NCBI GenBank assembly: GCA_018269075.1
Contig: JAFDVJ010000037.1
Coordinates: forward strand, 1-58,257
DNA: 58,257 bases
Origin: Acidobacteriota bacterium
Lineage (GTDB): Bacteria; Acidobacteriota; Blastocatellia; Pyrinomonadales; Pyrinomonadaceae
Reading direction: 5' to 3'
Position numbers and translations under genes: made by a program. Every line of letters starts with the position of its first letter. The stretch's first letter is position 1. The notes beneath the pieces were generated by a model. It searched no databases. It was not told the DNA's origin and saw only the letters and a program-made list of their open reading frames with translations. This document shows positions 50,574 to 58,256 of this stretch, piece after piece.

Positions 50574-51452
50574 CCTAAATGTCGCGAGGACTTCCAACAG
50601 CGAATTCTGGATGTTGCCCCAGGCGGTTTCGAGATGTTCCTCCGAGAGCCGCAGCTTCTGGACGGAGTCGGAGATCAAAACGTCCTCGCGCGAGTCGAGC
50701 CGGAGCCCGTAGCCGTGGAGGTTGGCGACCTGATCGGCGGCGTTGACGACATAGGTGGTGACGGTCGAGATCGTCGCGAACCGCGGCCGGTGATGATTCA
50801 TGATGACGCTCGTGACGACTTCGGGCAGTTCCCATTTATGCGTCACGAACGCGCCGACCTCGGCGTGCGTCAGACCGAACGCGCCTTCTTCGCCCTTGAG
50901 CATTCCGGCCTCGGTCGTCGCGTCGAGGATCGATTCGAATTTCTCGGTCTCGCCCTTGAGCAGCAGGATCTTGCCGATGTCGTGGAGCAGGCCGCAGAGA
51001 AAGGCTTCTTCGGTGCCGCGCAGGCCGAGAATGCCGGAAATCTCGCGCGCGATCAGCGCGACGACGATCGAATGTTCCCAGATCTGACGGCCGTAAACCG
51101 TGTTGCTGATCTCTTTGGCGAAACCGTCGGCCATCGCGCCGAGCATCACGATGTCGTAAAGCGCCTTGAGGCCGACCGCTTCGATCGCCTGCTGGATCGA
51201 GATGACCGGCGCCTGCCGGAAGAAGAGACAGGAATTGGCGAGCTTCAAAAGCCGCGCCGCGAGCACCGGATCGCAGCCGACGACGCCGGCGAGCTTGCGG
51301 GTCGAAACGTTCGGATCGCGCAGCAGCTCGGAAACCCGCAGCACCGTCCGGTTGAGCGGTGGCAGTTTGAGCCGGATCAGCTGGTTGATGTCGATAACGG
51401 GTTTGGACAGGGATGTTCCAATACCGGAAGGAAGCACGTCGCGTGAAATCAT
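50571..51452 (-). CDS. HDOD domain protein 2 of a five-gene array
   Basis: A 293-residue paralogue. HDOD core: VVGCDPVLAARLLKLANSCL and KALYDIVMLGAMADGFAKEI. HD ligands kept: IWEHSIVV, LLHDIGKILLLKGE, LTHAEVGAF, MNHHRPRF, VNAADQVANLHGYG. A short N-terminal leader (SRDVLPSGIGTSLSKPVIDI) differs from the other copies and may be the gene-specific part. About 100 bp separate it from HDOD 3. Confidence 0.93.
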   Translation of the reverse strand: MISRDVLPSGIGTSLSKPVIDINQLIRLKLPPLNRTVLRVSELLRDPNVSTRKLAGVVGCDPVLAARLLKLANSCLFFRQAPVISIQQAIEAVGLKALYDIVMLGAMADGFAKEISNTVYGRQIWEHSIVVALIAREISGILGLRGTEEAFLCGLLHDIGKILLLKGETEKFESILDATTEAGMLKGEEGAFGLTHAEVGAFVTHKWELPEVVTSVIMNHHRPRFATISTVTTYVVNAADQVANLHGYGLRLDSREDVLISDSVQKLRLSEEHLETAWGNIQNSLLEVLATFR

Positions 51453-51556
51453 ACTTTTTCCTCGGGTGTTTTTAAGTTTCGGGGGTATTGGTACTTACTT
51501 TATCGGCCGGAGCCGTGATTTCTTGAAGATTCCCTTGCTCGGTTCGAAATTTTTCC

Positions 51557-52438
51557 TCAGGCGAAGGTCTTGACGACTTCCTGAAACGGCTCCTGGATGT
51601 TTTCCCAGGCGAGCGAGATCTGCGCGCTCGAAAGATTGAGAAACGAAACGGAACGCGAATCGAAAAGCGCGTTTTCCTCGTCGAGCCGGAGGCCGTAGCC
51701 GTTGATGTTGGCGACGAGGTCGGCGACCGCGATGATGTGCGTGATGACGGTCGAAACGGTCGCGTTGCACGGGTTGTGATGATGCATGATCGCGCAGCAG
51801 ACGACGTCGGGCAATTGCCATTTATGCGTGACGTAAGCGCCGATCTCGGCGTGCGTCAGGCCGAAGACGTATTCCTCGTCGCGAAGCATTTCGGCTTCGG
51901 GCTTGTTTTCGAGCAGCCCGACGAACTTTTCGGGCTCGGCTTTTAAGAGCAGGATCTTGCCGATGTCGTGCAGGAGACCGCAGAGAAAGGCCTCTTCGGT
52001 TCCGCGCAGATTGAGCAGATCGCTGATCGTCCGCGAGAGCAGCGCGACGACGATCGAATGCTCCCAGATGATCCGGCCGTAAACCATCGTCCCGATCTCC
52101 CGGGCGAAACCGTCGGCCATCGCGCCGAGCATCACGACGTCGTAGAGCGCCTTGAGGCCGATCGCCTCGATCGCGCGCTCGATCGAGGTCGTCGCTTTTT
52201 TGCGCGCGTAAAGACTCGAGTTCGCCATCTTCAAAAGCCGCGCGGCGAGGATCGGATCGTAGCCGACGGCCTCGGCGAGCTTGCGGCTCGAAATGTTCGG
52301 ATCGCGCAGCAGCTCGGAAATTCGCGCGACGGTGCCGTTGAGCGGCGGCAGCTTCAATCTTACGAGCGAGTCGACATCGATCGGCGACGGAGCGATCGCC
52401 TTGCCGGTCGGATAAGCTGTAAGTTCACGTATCATCAT
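51557..52438 (-). CDS. HDOD domain protein 3 of a five-gene array
   Basis: A 293-residue paralogue, very close to HDOD 2: VGYDPILAARLLKMANSSLY, LKALYDVVMLGAMADGFARE, IIWEHSIVVALLSRTISDLL, LLHDIGKILLLKAEPEKFVG, LTHAEIGAYVTHKW, IMHHHNPC and IAVADLVANINGYG. All HD ligands intact. The upstream side carries an ATTTCGG array directly before the start codon region. Confidence 0.93.
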   Translation of the reverse strand: MMIRELTAYPTGKAIAPSPIDVDSLVRLKLPPLNGTVARISELLRDPNISSRKLAEAVGYDPILAARLLKMANSSLYARKKATTSIERAIEAIGLKALYDVVMLGAMADGFAREIGTMVYGRIIWEHSIVVALLSRTISDLLNLRGTEEAFLCGLLHDIGKILLLKAEPEKFVGLLENKPEAEMLRDEEYVFGLTHAEIGAYVTHKWQLPDVVCCAIMHHHNPCNATVSTVITHIIAVADLVANINGYGLRLDEENALFDSRSVSFLNLSSAQISLAWENIQEPFQEVVKTFA

Positions 52439-52498
52439 AGTCGGATTTCGGATTTCGGATTATACCGATTTCGGATTTCGGATTTCGGATTTCGGATT
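52439..52498. repeat. ATTTCGG heptamer repeats upstream of HDOD 3
   Basis: Two blocks (three and five copies of ATTTCGG) separated by TATACCG, ending 2-3 bp before the HDOD 3 start on the minus strand. The gap 52439-52839 holds this and the next array and no gene that I can see. Confidence 0.93.
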
Positions 52499-52670
52499 GC
52501 TTCACGCCGGGCGGATTTTGTTATTATTGAGCCGCTCCGGGCCGGGCAGATAACATTACTGCCTGATTTTCAATCGAAACCCGCAGGAGAGGAAATTGAT
52601 CCACCCTACATTTCGGCACAATAAAAAAAAACTTAATGGATAAGGGCTTCCCCCGATTGCGATTTATGCC

Positions 52671-52838
52671 GATTTCGGATTTCGGACCATGTCGATTTCG
52701 GATTTCGGATTTCGGATTTCGGATTTCGGATTTCGGATTTCGGATTGGTCTGTTCTGCGAAGTTCGAATTTCGCTTGTAAATCGAAAACCGACCACAGAA
52801 GACCAATCCGAAATCCGAAATCCGAAATCCGAAATCGT
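52671..52838. repeat. Inverted pair of ATTTCGG heptamer arrays
   Basis: Left array 52671-52746 (two copies, then seven to eight copies of ATTTCGG), right array 52803-52838 (five CCGAAAT copies), around about 57 bp. The arms share GGATTGGTCT/AGACCAATCC at their inner ends, so a long hairpin is possible. The right array sits 6 nt after the HDOD 4 stop. Confidence 0.95.
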
Positions 52839-52839
52839 T

Positions 52840-53688
52840 TCAGTTTCCCCCCGCGAAGAAGGCGCGGATGACTTCGCGGATCTGGAAGAGGATCTTGTCC
52901 CAGACGCGTTCGAGCATCTCTTCGGTGAGGCCGAGGCGATGCACCGAATCGGAGTTCAGAAAGGCTTCGCCGAGCGGCATTTTTTCGTTTTTGAGATAGG
53001 CGAGATTGTCGGCGACGTTGATGATGTGCGTCATAAAGAGCGCCTGCGGCGCGTCCGCCGGGTTGTGATGAAAGGAAATCGTCATACAGACCGGCTCGGA
53101 CAGCCGCCAGCGCTCGGCGGCGAGCCCGCCGACTTTTGCGTGGTCGAAGCCGTAGACGGCGCGCTCCATCGTCTGCAGATCGTGGCGTTCGGATTGATGA
53201 AAGATCTCCGAGTAGACGGCCGAATCGGCGCGGCACAGCAGCAGGCTGCCGATGTCGTGCAGGAGGCCGCAGCTGAACGATTCCTCGGTGCCGCGCATTT
53301 CGAGGACGTCGCACAATTCGCGCGCGCCGAACGCGACCGCCAGCGAATGCAGCCAGATGTCGCGCCCGATCACCGAGTTGCGGATCTCGCGGCCGAACGT
53401 GTCGGCGACGATCGTCATCAGGACCATCTCGTAGATCGTCCGGTTGCCGAGCGCGTTGACGGCCGTCGTCAAACTGGTGACGTTGCCCTGAAACGGATAG
53501 ATCGGCGAATTGACGAGCCGCAGCACGCGCGACGCGAGCATCGGATCGAAACCGATCGCCTCGGCGATCTTGCGCTGCGAGACGTTGTAGTCCTGCAGCA
53601 GACTCGAAATCCGCAGCACGCTGCCGGGAAGCGGCGGCAGCTTTATTTTTACCAGCGATTCGAGTTCGATTTTGGCCGCGGTCAGCAT
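52840..53688 (-). CDS. HDOD domain protein 4 of a five-gene array (most divergent)
   Basis: A 282-residue paralogue. HDOD: IGFDPMLASRVLRLVNSPIY. HD ligands kept: IWLHSLAVAFGARELCDVLE, LLHDIGSLLLCRADSAVYSE (K of DIGK replaced by S), FDHAKVGGL, SFHHNPADAP and INVADNLAYLKNE. Start set at ATG 53688 (MLTAAKIELESLVKIKLPPL), in line with the paralogues; the longer open frame upstream only translates TGGAGTC-type repeats and is not genuine coding sequence. Confidence 0.92.
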   Translation of the reverse strand: MLTAAKIELESLVKIKLPPLPGSVLRISSLLQDYNVSQRKIAEAIGFDPMLASRVLRLVNSPIYPFQGNVTSLTTAVNALGNRTIYEMVLMTIVADTFGREIRNSVIGRDIWLHSLAVAFGARELCDVLEMRGTEESFSCGLLHDIGSLLLCRADSAVYSEIFHQSERHDLQTMERAVYGFDHAKVGGLAAERWRLSEPVCMTISFHHNPADAPQALFMTHIINVADNLAYLKNEKMPLGEAFLNSDSVHRLGLTEEMLERVWDKILFQIREVIRAFFAGGN

Positions 53689-53692
53689 TGGT

Positions 53693-53887
53693 TGAGTCCT
53701 GAGTCTGGAGTCTGGAGTCCTGAGTCTGGAGTCTGGAGTCCTGAGTCCTGAGTCTTGATTACCGAAGAAAAAGCCCTGAGCTTTGAGGAGCTTTAACATT
53801 TCAAACAGCGAGACTTCTGGATTTGCTGCTGAAAAGGCCGGACCCAAGACTCAAGACTCAAGACTCAAGACTTAAGACTCAAGACTG
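53693..53887. repeat. Inverted pair of GAGTCTG/GACTCAA heptamer arrays
   Basis: Left array 53693-53757 (about nine TGAGTCC/TGGAGTC units), right array 53843-53887 (about six GACTCAA units), around about 85 bp between HDOD 4 and HDOD 5. The left array begins 5 bp from the HDOD 4 start codon; the right one 10 bp from the HDOD 5 stop. Confidence 0.94.
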
Positions 53888-53896
53888 AGCGGAGCG

Positions 53897-54772
53897 TCAG
53901 GCGAACGCGTTGGTGATCTCGATGATGTTGTCGAGCGTGTTGGCCCACGCGATGTCCATCTGTTCGTTCGAGAGATTGAGCATAATCGTCGATTCGGTCT
54001 CCTCGGGAAACTCGCTCGTCGAATCGCGGACGCCGAAGCCGTTGAGGTTCGAGATCATATCGGCGGCGCAGATCAGATGCGCGATGACCGCGAACTGCTC
54101 GGCCTGCGACGGGTTGTGATGATTGAGAATCGTGTGGCAGACGCCGTCCGGCAGACCCCAGCGGTTCGCGACGAGCGAGCCGATCTGCGCGTGCGTGTAG
54201 CCGTAGCACGAGGTTTCGCACTGGAGCATCGTCGTCTCGTTCTCCTCGTTGAGCAGCATCGAGTAGCCGCCGAAATCGGCGCGCAGGAGCAGGATCTTGC
54301 CGATGTCGTGCAGGAGGCCGCAGATAAACGCTTCCTCGGTGCCGCGCAGTCCGAGCAGCCGGCCGAGTTCGCGCGAGAGCAGCGCGACGGCGAGCGAATG
54401 CTCCCAGATCTTGCGGCCCTTGTCGGAATCGCGGATCTCGCGGGCGAAGGAATCGGCGGCGAGTCCGATGATCAGGATCTCGTAGATCGACTTCATCCCG
54501 ACGACGTCGATCGCCTGCCGGAGCGTCGAGACGTTCTTCTGCAGCGAGTAGATCGGCGAATTGGCGAGCCGGAGAATCCGGGCCGTCAGGATCGGGTCAT
54601 AGCTGATCGCTTCGGTCAGGTTGCGCGACGAGACGTTGATGTCGTTGAGCAGCGAAGAGATCCGCGCCGCGCTTCCGCGCATCATCGGAACGTTCGTCTT
54701 GACGATCTCGTCGATGTCGATTTTAGCGGTCGGCGTGGTTATGGGTTCGGCAAGTGTGCATTCGGAAATCAT
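53897..54772 (-). CDS. HDOD domain protein 5 of a five-gene array
   Basis: A 291-residue paralogue and the first gene of the array in transcription order. HDOD: ISYDPILTARILRLANSPIY, VVGMKSIYEILIIGLAADSF. HD ligands: IWEHSLAVALLSRELGRLLG, LLHDIGKILLLRADFGGYSM, YTHAQIGSLVANRWGL, LNHHNPSQ and CAADMISNLNGFG. LRGTEEAF before the HD is identical in all five. The upstream gap of about 200 bp to the SDR gene should carry its promoter. Confidence 0.93.
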   Translation of the reverse strand: MISECTLAEPITTPTAKIDIDEIVKTNVPMMRGSAARISSLLNDINVSSRNLTEAISYDPILTARILRLANSPIYSLQKNVSTLRQAIDVVGMKSIYEILIIGLAADSFAREIRDSDKGRKIWEHSLAVALLSRELGRLLGLRGTEEAFICGLLHDIGKILLLRADFGGYSMLLNEENETTMLQCETSCYGYTHAQIGSLVANRWGLPDGVCHTILNHHNPSQAEQFAVIAHLICAADMISNLNGFGVRDSTSEFPEETESTIMLNLSNEQMDIAWANTLDNIIEITNAFA

Positions 54773-54850
54773 AGTTTTGTAGTGTAAACTGCGACGGAGA
54801 AGGTTTCCCTGTTCTACCTTTCGGCAAAAAACCGAATTACATTAATTTAA

Positions 54851-54983
54851 AGTCGAGAGTCTTGAGTCGAGAGTCGAGAGTCGGGCTTAAGGATATGCGG
54901 GCGTCCGGTTTGACCCGGAAACCGCAAACTCTGAAAAAAAGACTCCTGACTCCCGACTCTCGACTCTCGACTCTCGACTCCTC
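54851..54983. repeat. Inverted pair of GAGTCGA heptamer arrays
   Basis: Left array 54851-54883 (GAGAGTC/TGAGTCG units), right array 54941-54983 (GACTCTC units), around about 57 bp. On the minus strand the right array follows the SDR stop without a gap (TGA then GGAGTCGAGAGTC). Confidence 0.94.
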
Positions 54984-55734
54984 AAATCAGCTGGTGATTT
55001 TCCGGCAGCAGGACGATCTCCGACATCACGCCTTCGCCTTCCTGCGTCGCGGCGAAGAAGACGGCGCGGGCGGCCGCTTCGACCGAGAGCATTCGGTCGC
55101 GCTGGACTTTGATCGCGACGTTGTCCCAGAACGACGAATCGACGCCGCCGAAATGCATCAGCGAAAAGCGGATGCCGAAGCGCTTGTATTCGTCCTTGAG
55201 ACATTTGATCATTCCCGTCAGCGCGTATTTCGCCGCGCAGTAGGCGCTCGCCTGCATCATCGGCGCTTTGCCGAGAATGCCGGGAATCGCGACGACGCGG
55301 CCGAACCGGTTTTCGGCCATCACCGGCAGCACCTTTTGCAGGACGACGAACGCGCTCCGCACGTTGGCCTCGATGAGCGCGTCAAAGTCCCTCAGCGTCA
55401 GCTCGCCGAAGGGTTTTAATATACCGAGGCCGGCCGTGTGGACGAGATAATCGATCGCGCCGAACCGTTCGACGGCCGCCGCGACGAGCGCCGCGACGTC
55501 CTGTTCGTCGGCGGCGTCCGCTTCGACCGCGAGGACGTTCGGATTGCCCTTCGTGTTGAGCTTGTATTCGAGCTCCATCAATTCGGCCCCGTTGCGCGAG
55601 GCGATCACCAGATTGGCGTCGGCCGCCGCGAACAACTCGGCCGCCGCGCGCCCGATGCCGCGCCCCGCGCCGACGATCAAAACCGTTTTCCCTTCAAGAT
55701 TTACCATCGTTTTTCCGTTTGTCTGAAAATTCAC
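54982..55734 (-). CDS. Short-chain dehydrogenase/reductase (SDR)
   Basis: A 250-residue NAD(P)-dependent SDR. Cofactor motif VLIVGAGRGIGRAAAELF; catalytic Tyr-x3-Lys in ASAYCAAKYALTGMIK; the NAG-type motif reads HTAGLGILKPF. Start set at GTG 55734 because AAGGAG lies 6 nt upstream; the ATG nine codons in (55707) has no ribosome site, although homologues would usually start near it. The catalytic Ser position reads VAIPGILGKA, with Pro-Gly instead of the usual Ser, so it may be altered in activity. Substrate unknown. Confidence 0.9.
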   Translation of the reverse strand: MNFQTNGKTMVNLEGKTVLIVGAGRGIGRAAAELFAAADANLVIASRNGAELMELEYKLNTKGNPNVLAVEADAADEQDVAALVAAAVERFGAIDYLVHTAGLGILKPFGELTLRDFDALIEANVRSAFVVLQKVLPVMAENRFGRVVAIPGILGKAPMMQASAYCAAKYALTGMIKCLKDEYKRFGIRFSLMHFGGVDSSFWDNVAIKVQRDRMLSVEAAARAVFFAATQEGEGVMSEIVLLPENHQLI

Positions 55735-55791
55735 GCAATTCTCCTTATCAGTTTATTCGACGGAAAAAAGCGAATGGATTCAGGGGGATTT

Positions 55792-55826
55792 CGGATTTCG
55801 GATTTCGGATTTCGGATTTCGGATTG
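55792..55826. repeat. ATTTCGG heptamer repeat array
   Basis: Five copies of ATTTCGG upstream of the SDR gene, in the region between SDR (minus) and threonine synthase (minus). Confidence 0.94.
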
Positions 55827-55880
55827 GTTCGGGGGCGGGCGGTAAACTGTCGGGAGCGGAGCTGTTTTCAGGAAAGAACC

Positions 55881-55975
55881 ATTCGGAATAGATGAGAGAT
55901 GAGAGATGAGAGATGAGAGAGCCGAATTCGTTCGAATCTGTCATCTGTCATCTCTCATCTCTCATCTATTCCGGA
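55881..55975. repeat. Inverted repeat built of GATGAGA heptamers
   Basis: GGAATAGATGAGAGATGAGA... (from 55885) and its inverse ...TCTCATCTCTCATCTATTCC (to 55972) around GCCGAATTCGTTCG. The outer 16 bp are the same as in the 41-bp hairpin at 48605-48699. It lies 40 bp after the threonine synthase stop and may act as a terminator. Confidence 0.93.
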
Positions 55976-56013
55976 TGGGTATCGACAAAGACGGGCGCGC
56001 GGCGGCGAGGGTT

Positions 56014-57180
56014 TTATTGAAAACATTCGAGATATTTGACGCCCGCGCCGGTGTTGAAGAGGACGACGGTTTCGCCTTCGGCGACCTGATCTTCGTCGAT
56101 CAGACGGCGGAGCGCCGGCAGACAGGCCGCGCCTTCGGGCGCGCAGAAGAGGCCTTCGGCCGCGCCGATCTCGCCGACCGCCGCGAGCAGCTCTTCGTCC
56201 GGCACCGCGACCGCCGTGCCTTTCGATGCGCGCAGGGCGTCGATGATCAGAAAATCGCCGATCGCCTTCGGGACGCGGAGGCCCGACGCGGCCGTGTGCG
56301 CGTTTTCGAATTCGGCGGCGAACCGTTCGCCGGCGTGAAACGCGCGGACGATCGGCGCGCAGCCCGCCGCCTGCACCGAGACCATCCGCGGCCGGCGACC
56401 GTCGATCCAGCCCAACGCTTCCATCTCGTCGAACGCCTTCCACATCCCGATCAGCCCCGTCCCGCCGCCGGTCGGGTAGAGGATCACGTCGGGCAGCGTC
56501 CAGCCGAGCTGCTCGGCCAATTCGTAGCCCATCGTCTTTTTGCCCTCGACGCGGTACGGCTCCTTGAGCGTCGAGACGTCGAACCAGCCGGCCGCGTCCT
56601 TGCGTTCGGCGACGATCTTTCCGCAGTCGGTGATCAGCCCGTCGACGAGGTTGACGAACGCGCCGGTCTGCGCGCATTCGATGATGTTCGCCTGCGGCGT
56701 GTCCTGCGGCATAAAAAGATGCGCCTCGATCCCGGCGCGCGCGGCGTAGGCGGCCAGCGCGCCGGCCGCGTTGCCGGCCGACGGCGCGGCGGTCTTCGTG
56801 ACGCCCAGTTCCTTCGCCATCGAAACGGCGGCCGTCATCCCGCGCGCCTTAAAGCTCTGCGTCGGGTTCGTCGATTCGTCCTTGATAAAGAGATTCAACG
56901 GCAAAGGCAGCGCCGCCGCCAGCCGGTCGGCCCGCAAGAGCGGCGTCAAGCCCTCGCCGAGCGTGACGATGTTTTCGGCGCGCTCGACCGGCAAAACTTC
57001 GCGGTACCGCCAGAGCGACGCCGCGCGCCCGCGCAAAGCGTCTTTCGTCAGCGTCGCGGCCGCCCGTTCGAGATCGTAGCGGACGAGCAGCGGCTTGCCG
57101 CAGTCCTCGCACAGGTTATACAAGTTTCCGGCTTCATAATGCCGACCGCAGTTGGCACATTCGAGATGCGTCACGTTCAT
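56014..57180 (-). CDS. thrC: Threonine synthase
   Basis: A 388-residue PLP enzyme (O-phosphohomoserine to threonine). A small zinc-ribbon leads the protein (Cys8, Cys11, Cys24, Cys27: LECANCGRH and LCEDCGKP). PLP Lys111 lies in [13 protein letters not shown]; phosphate-binding Gly loop in [32 protein letters not shown] is the Ser/Asn substrate loop. The family also includes related PLP lyases, but these motifs fit ThrC best. Lone gene; the other threonine genes are not in the window. Confidence 0.92.
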   Translation of the reverse strand: MNVTHLECANCGRHYEAGNLYNLCEDCGKPLLVRYDLERAAATLTKDALRGRAASLWRYREVLPVERAENIVTLGEGLTPLLRADRLAAALPLPLNLFIKDESTNPTQSFKARGMTAAVSMAKELGVTKTAAPSAGNAAGALAAYAARAGIEAHLFMPQDTPQANIIECAQTGAFVNLVDGLITDCGKIVAERKDAAGWFDVSTLKEPYRVEGKKTMGYELAEQLGWTLPDVILYPTGGGTGLIGMWKAFDEMEALGWIDGRRPRMVSVQAAGCAPIVRAFHAGERFAAEFENAHTAASGLRVPKAIGDFLIIDALRASKGTAVAVPDEELLAAVGEIGAAEGLFCAPEGAACLPALRRLIDEDQVAEGETVVLFNTGAGVKYLECFQ

Positions 57181-57191
57181 AATCGATTAAA

Positions 57192-57284
57192 GTACGGCGG
57201 GCTGTCAGCCGGCCGCCGCGTTTCTCGGGTGTGGAGCGTTACTACAGGCTTTCGCCTGTCCACCGGCTGACAGCCCGGTTGTAC
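57192..57284. repeat. Inverted repeat GTACGGCGGGCTGTCAGCCGG
   Basis: Arms 57192-57212 (GTACGGCGGGCTGTCAGCC...) and 57263-57284 (CCGGCTGACAGCCCGGTTGT...), with an inner hairpin ACAGGCTTTCGCCTGT. Shares its core with the element at 27892-28015. Lies between threonine synthase and the secreted hypothetical. Confidence 0.85.
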
Positions 57285-57299
57285 GATTTCTTCCCGAAC

Positions 57300-57914
57300 T
57301 CACTTCTTAATAAACTCTTTGAACAAATTGAAAACGGCGTTGAAGCCGAGCGAGATCGTGCCCGAGCGGAGGCCGTCTTTGTAATCGTAGCGTTTCGGGT
57401 ACCACGCTTCATAGGCGACGATGCTCGACGCGTAGGTGCCGGCGATGCGCGGGAAGCCGAAGACGCGGCGGCCGCCCGGCGTGCGCGCGGTGACCGTCGA
57501 GAGCAGCGCGTTTTTGATCTTCGCGCCGAACGTCCGTTTTTTGCTCCGGTAAAACTTGCTGTCGAGCTTGAACGATTCGTCGAGCCCGTAGACGATCGTC
57601 TGCCGGATCGCGTTGCGCCCGAAGTTCGACGCGACGCGGCGGCCGAAGCCTTCCCATTGGCCGCCCCATTCCGCGGGCGAGTTGCGCCACGTGCTGAAGC
57701 CCGCGCCGGCGACCGTCCGCGCGAGCGCGTACGGCCCGACGACGCTGTCGATAAAATCCTTCCGCCGCTCTTTTGGGGTCGGCCGGACATAACCCGCCGC
57801 GTTGGGCTTCGGCTGATCGTCCTTCGCGTCCTTCGTCGCCGGTTCGGTCTGCTGCCCGGCGACGCTCACAGCGAGCATTAACAATAGCAGCCCGCCGGCG
57901 ATCTTCAATTTCAT
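57300..57914 (-). CDS. Secreted hypothetical protein, 204 aa
   Basis: Family not recognised. Signal peptide KLKIAGGLLLLMLAVSVAGQ, then a polar linker and a domain with FIDSVVGPYALARTVAGAGF, GFGRRVASNFGRNAIRQTIV, YGLDESFKLDSKFYRSKKRT and a hydrophobic C-terminal part (ASSIVAYEAWYPKRYDYKDG). Start 57914 has GGGAAGGG about 6 nt upstream and gives a proper signal peptide. I have seen similar proteins annotated only as hypothetical in Acidobacteria (memory, not a search). Probably envelope-associated. Confidence 0.8.
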   Translation of the reverse strand: MKLKIAGGLLLLMLAVSVAGQQTEPATKDAKDDQPKPNAAGYVRPTPKERRKDFIDSVVGPYALARTVAGAGFSTWRNSPAEWGGQWEGFGRRVASNFGRNAIRQTIVYGLDESFKLDSKFYRSKKRTFGAKIKNALLSTVTARTPGGRRVFGFPRIAGTYASSIVAYEAWYPKRYDYKDGLRSGTISLGFNAVFNLFKEFIKK

Positions 57915-57984
57915 AATTCCCTTCCCGTTCCCGGATAATTTTCTCATTCTTAAGATTCTACAATATTTAACCGGAATCACGCGA

Positions 57985-58186
57985 AACCGGAACGCCGGCA
58001 TCTCACCCGGCCAACGCCGCGCCGCCCGCCCGGAGCGCCGGCATCCTGCCGGCCAACGCTGCTTTCGCGGCGTCAAACGTTTCATTATCCTTTGACGGTC
58101 GCGAAAATGAATCTTCGGAGCGTTTTGCAAACGCCTGGGCGGGAAGGATGCCGGAGCTCCGGCGGCGGCATCCTTCCCGCCCAAAT
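57985..58186. repeat. Cluster of GGAGCGCCGGCATCCTGCC hairpin repeats
   Basis: At least three related copies: CCGGAACGCCGGCATCTCAC (57988), CCGGAGCGCCGGCATCCTGC (58030), and the inverted ...GGGAAGGATGCCGGAGCTCC with GGCGGCGGCATCCTTCCCGC (58140-58182). Same family as 32432-32570 and 49400-49554. The end region 57915-58257 has no gene that I can see. Confidence 0.85.
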
Positions 58187-58214
58187 CGCGACATCTGCCG
58201 CGCATCGGAAAAAG

Positions 58215-58256
58215 TTTGCACCGCGATGTAAAGGCTTTGCACCGCGATGTAAAAGC
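58215..58256. repeat. 21-bp tandem repeat cut by the window edge
   Basis: Two adjacent copies of TTTGCACCGCGATGTAAA plus three variable bases (21-bp period); the array may continue beyond the window. Confidence 0.85.

Noticed and set aside
52524..52871. Short frames translating as ISDFGFR or SEIRNPK repeats
   Set aside because: Artefacts of the ATTTCGG heptamer, which stays open in all frames. Seen around 11300, 23900, 50550, 52700 and 55800 as well.
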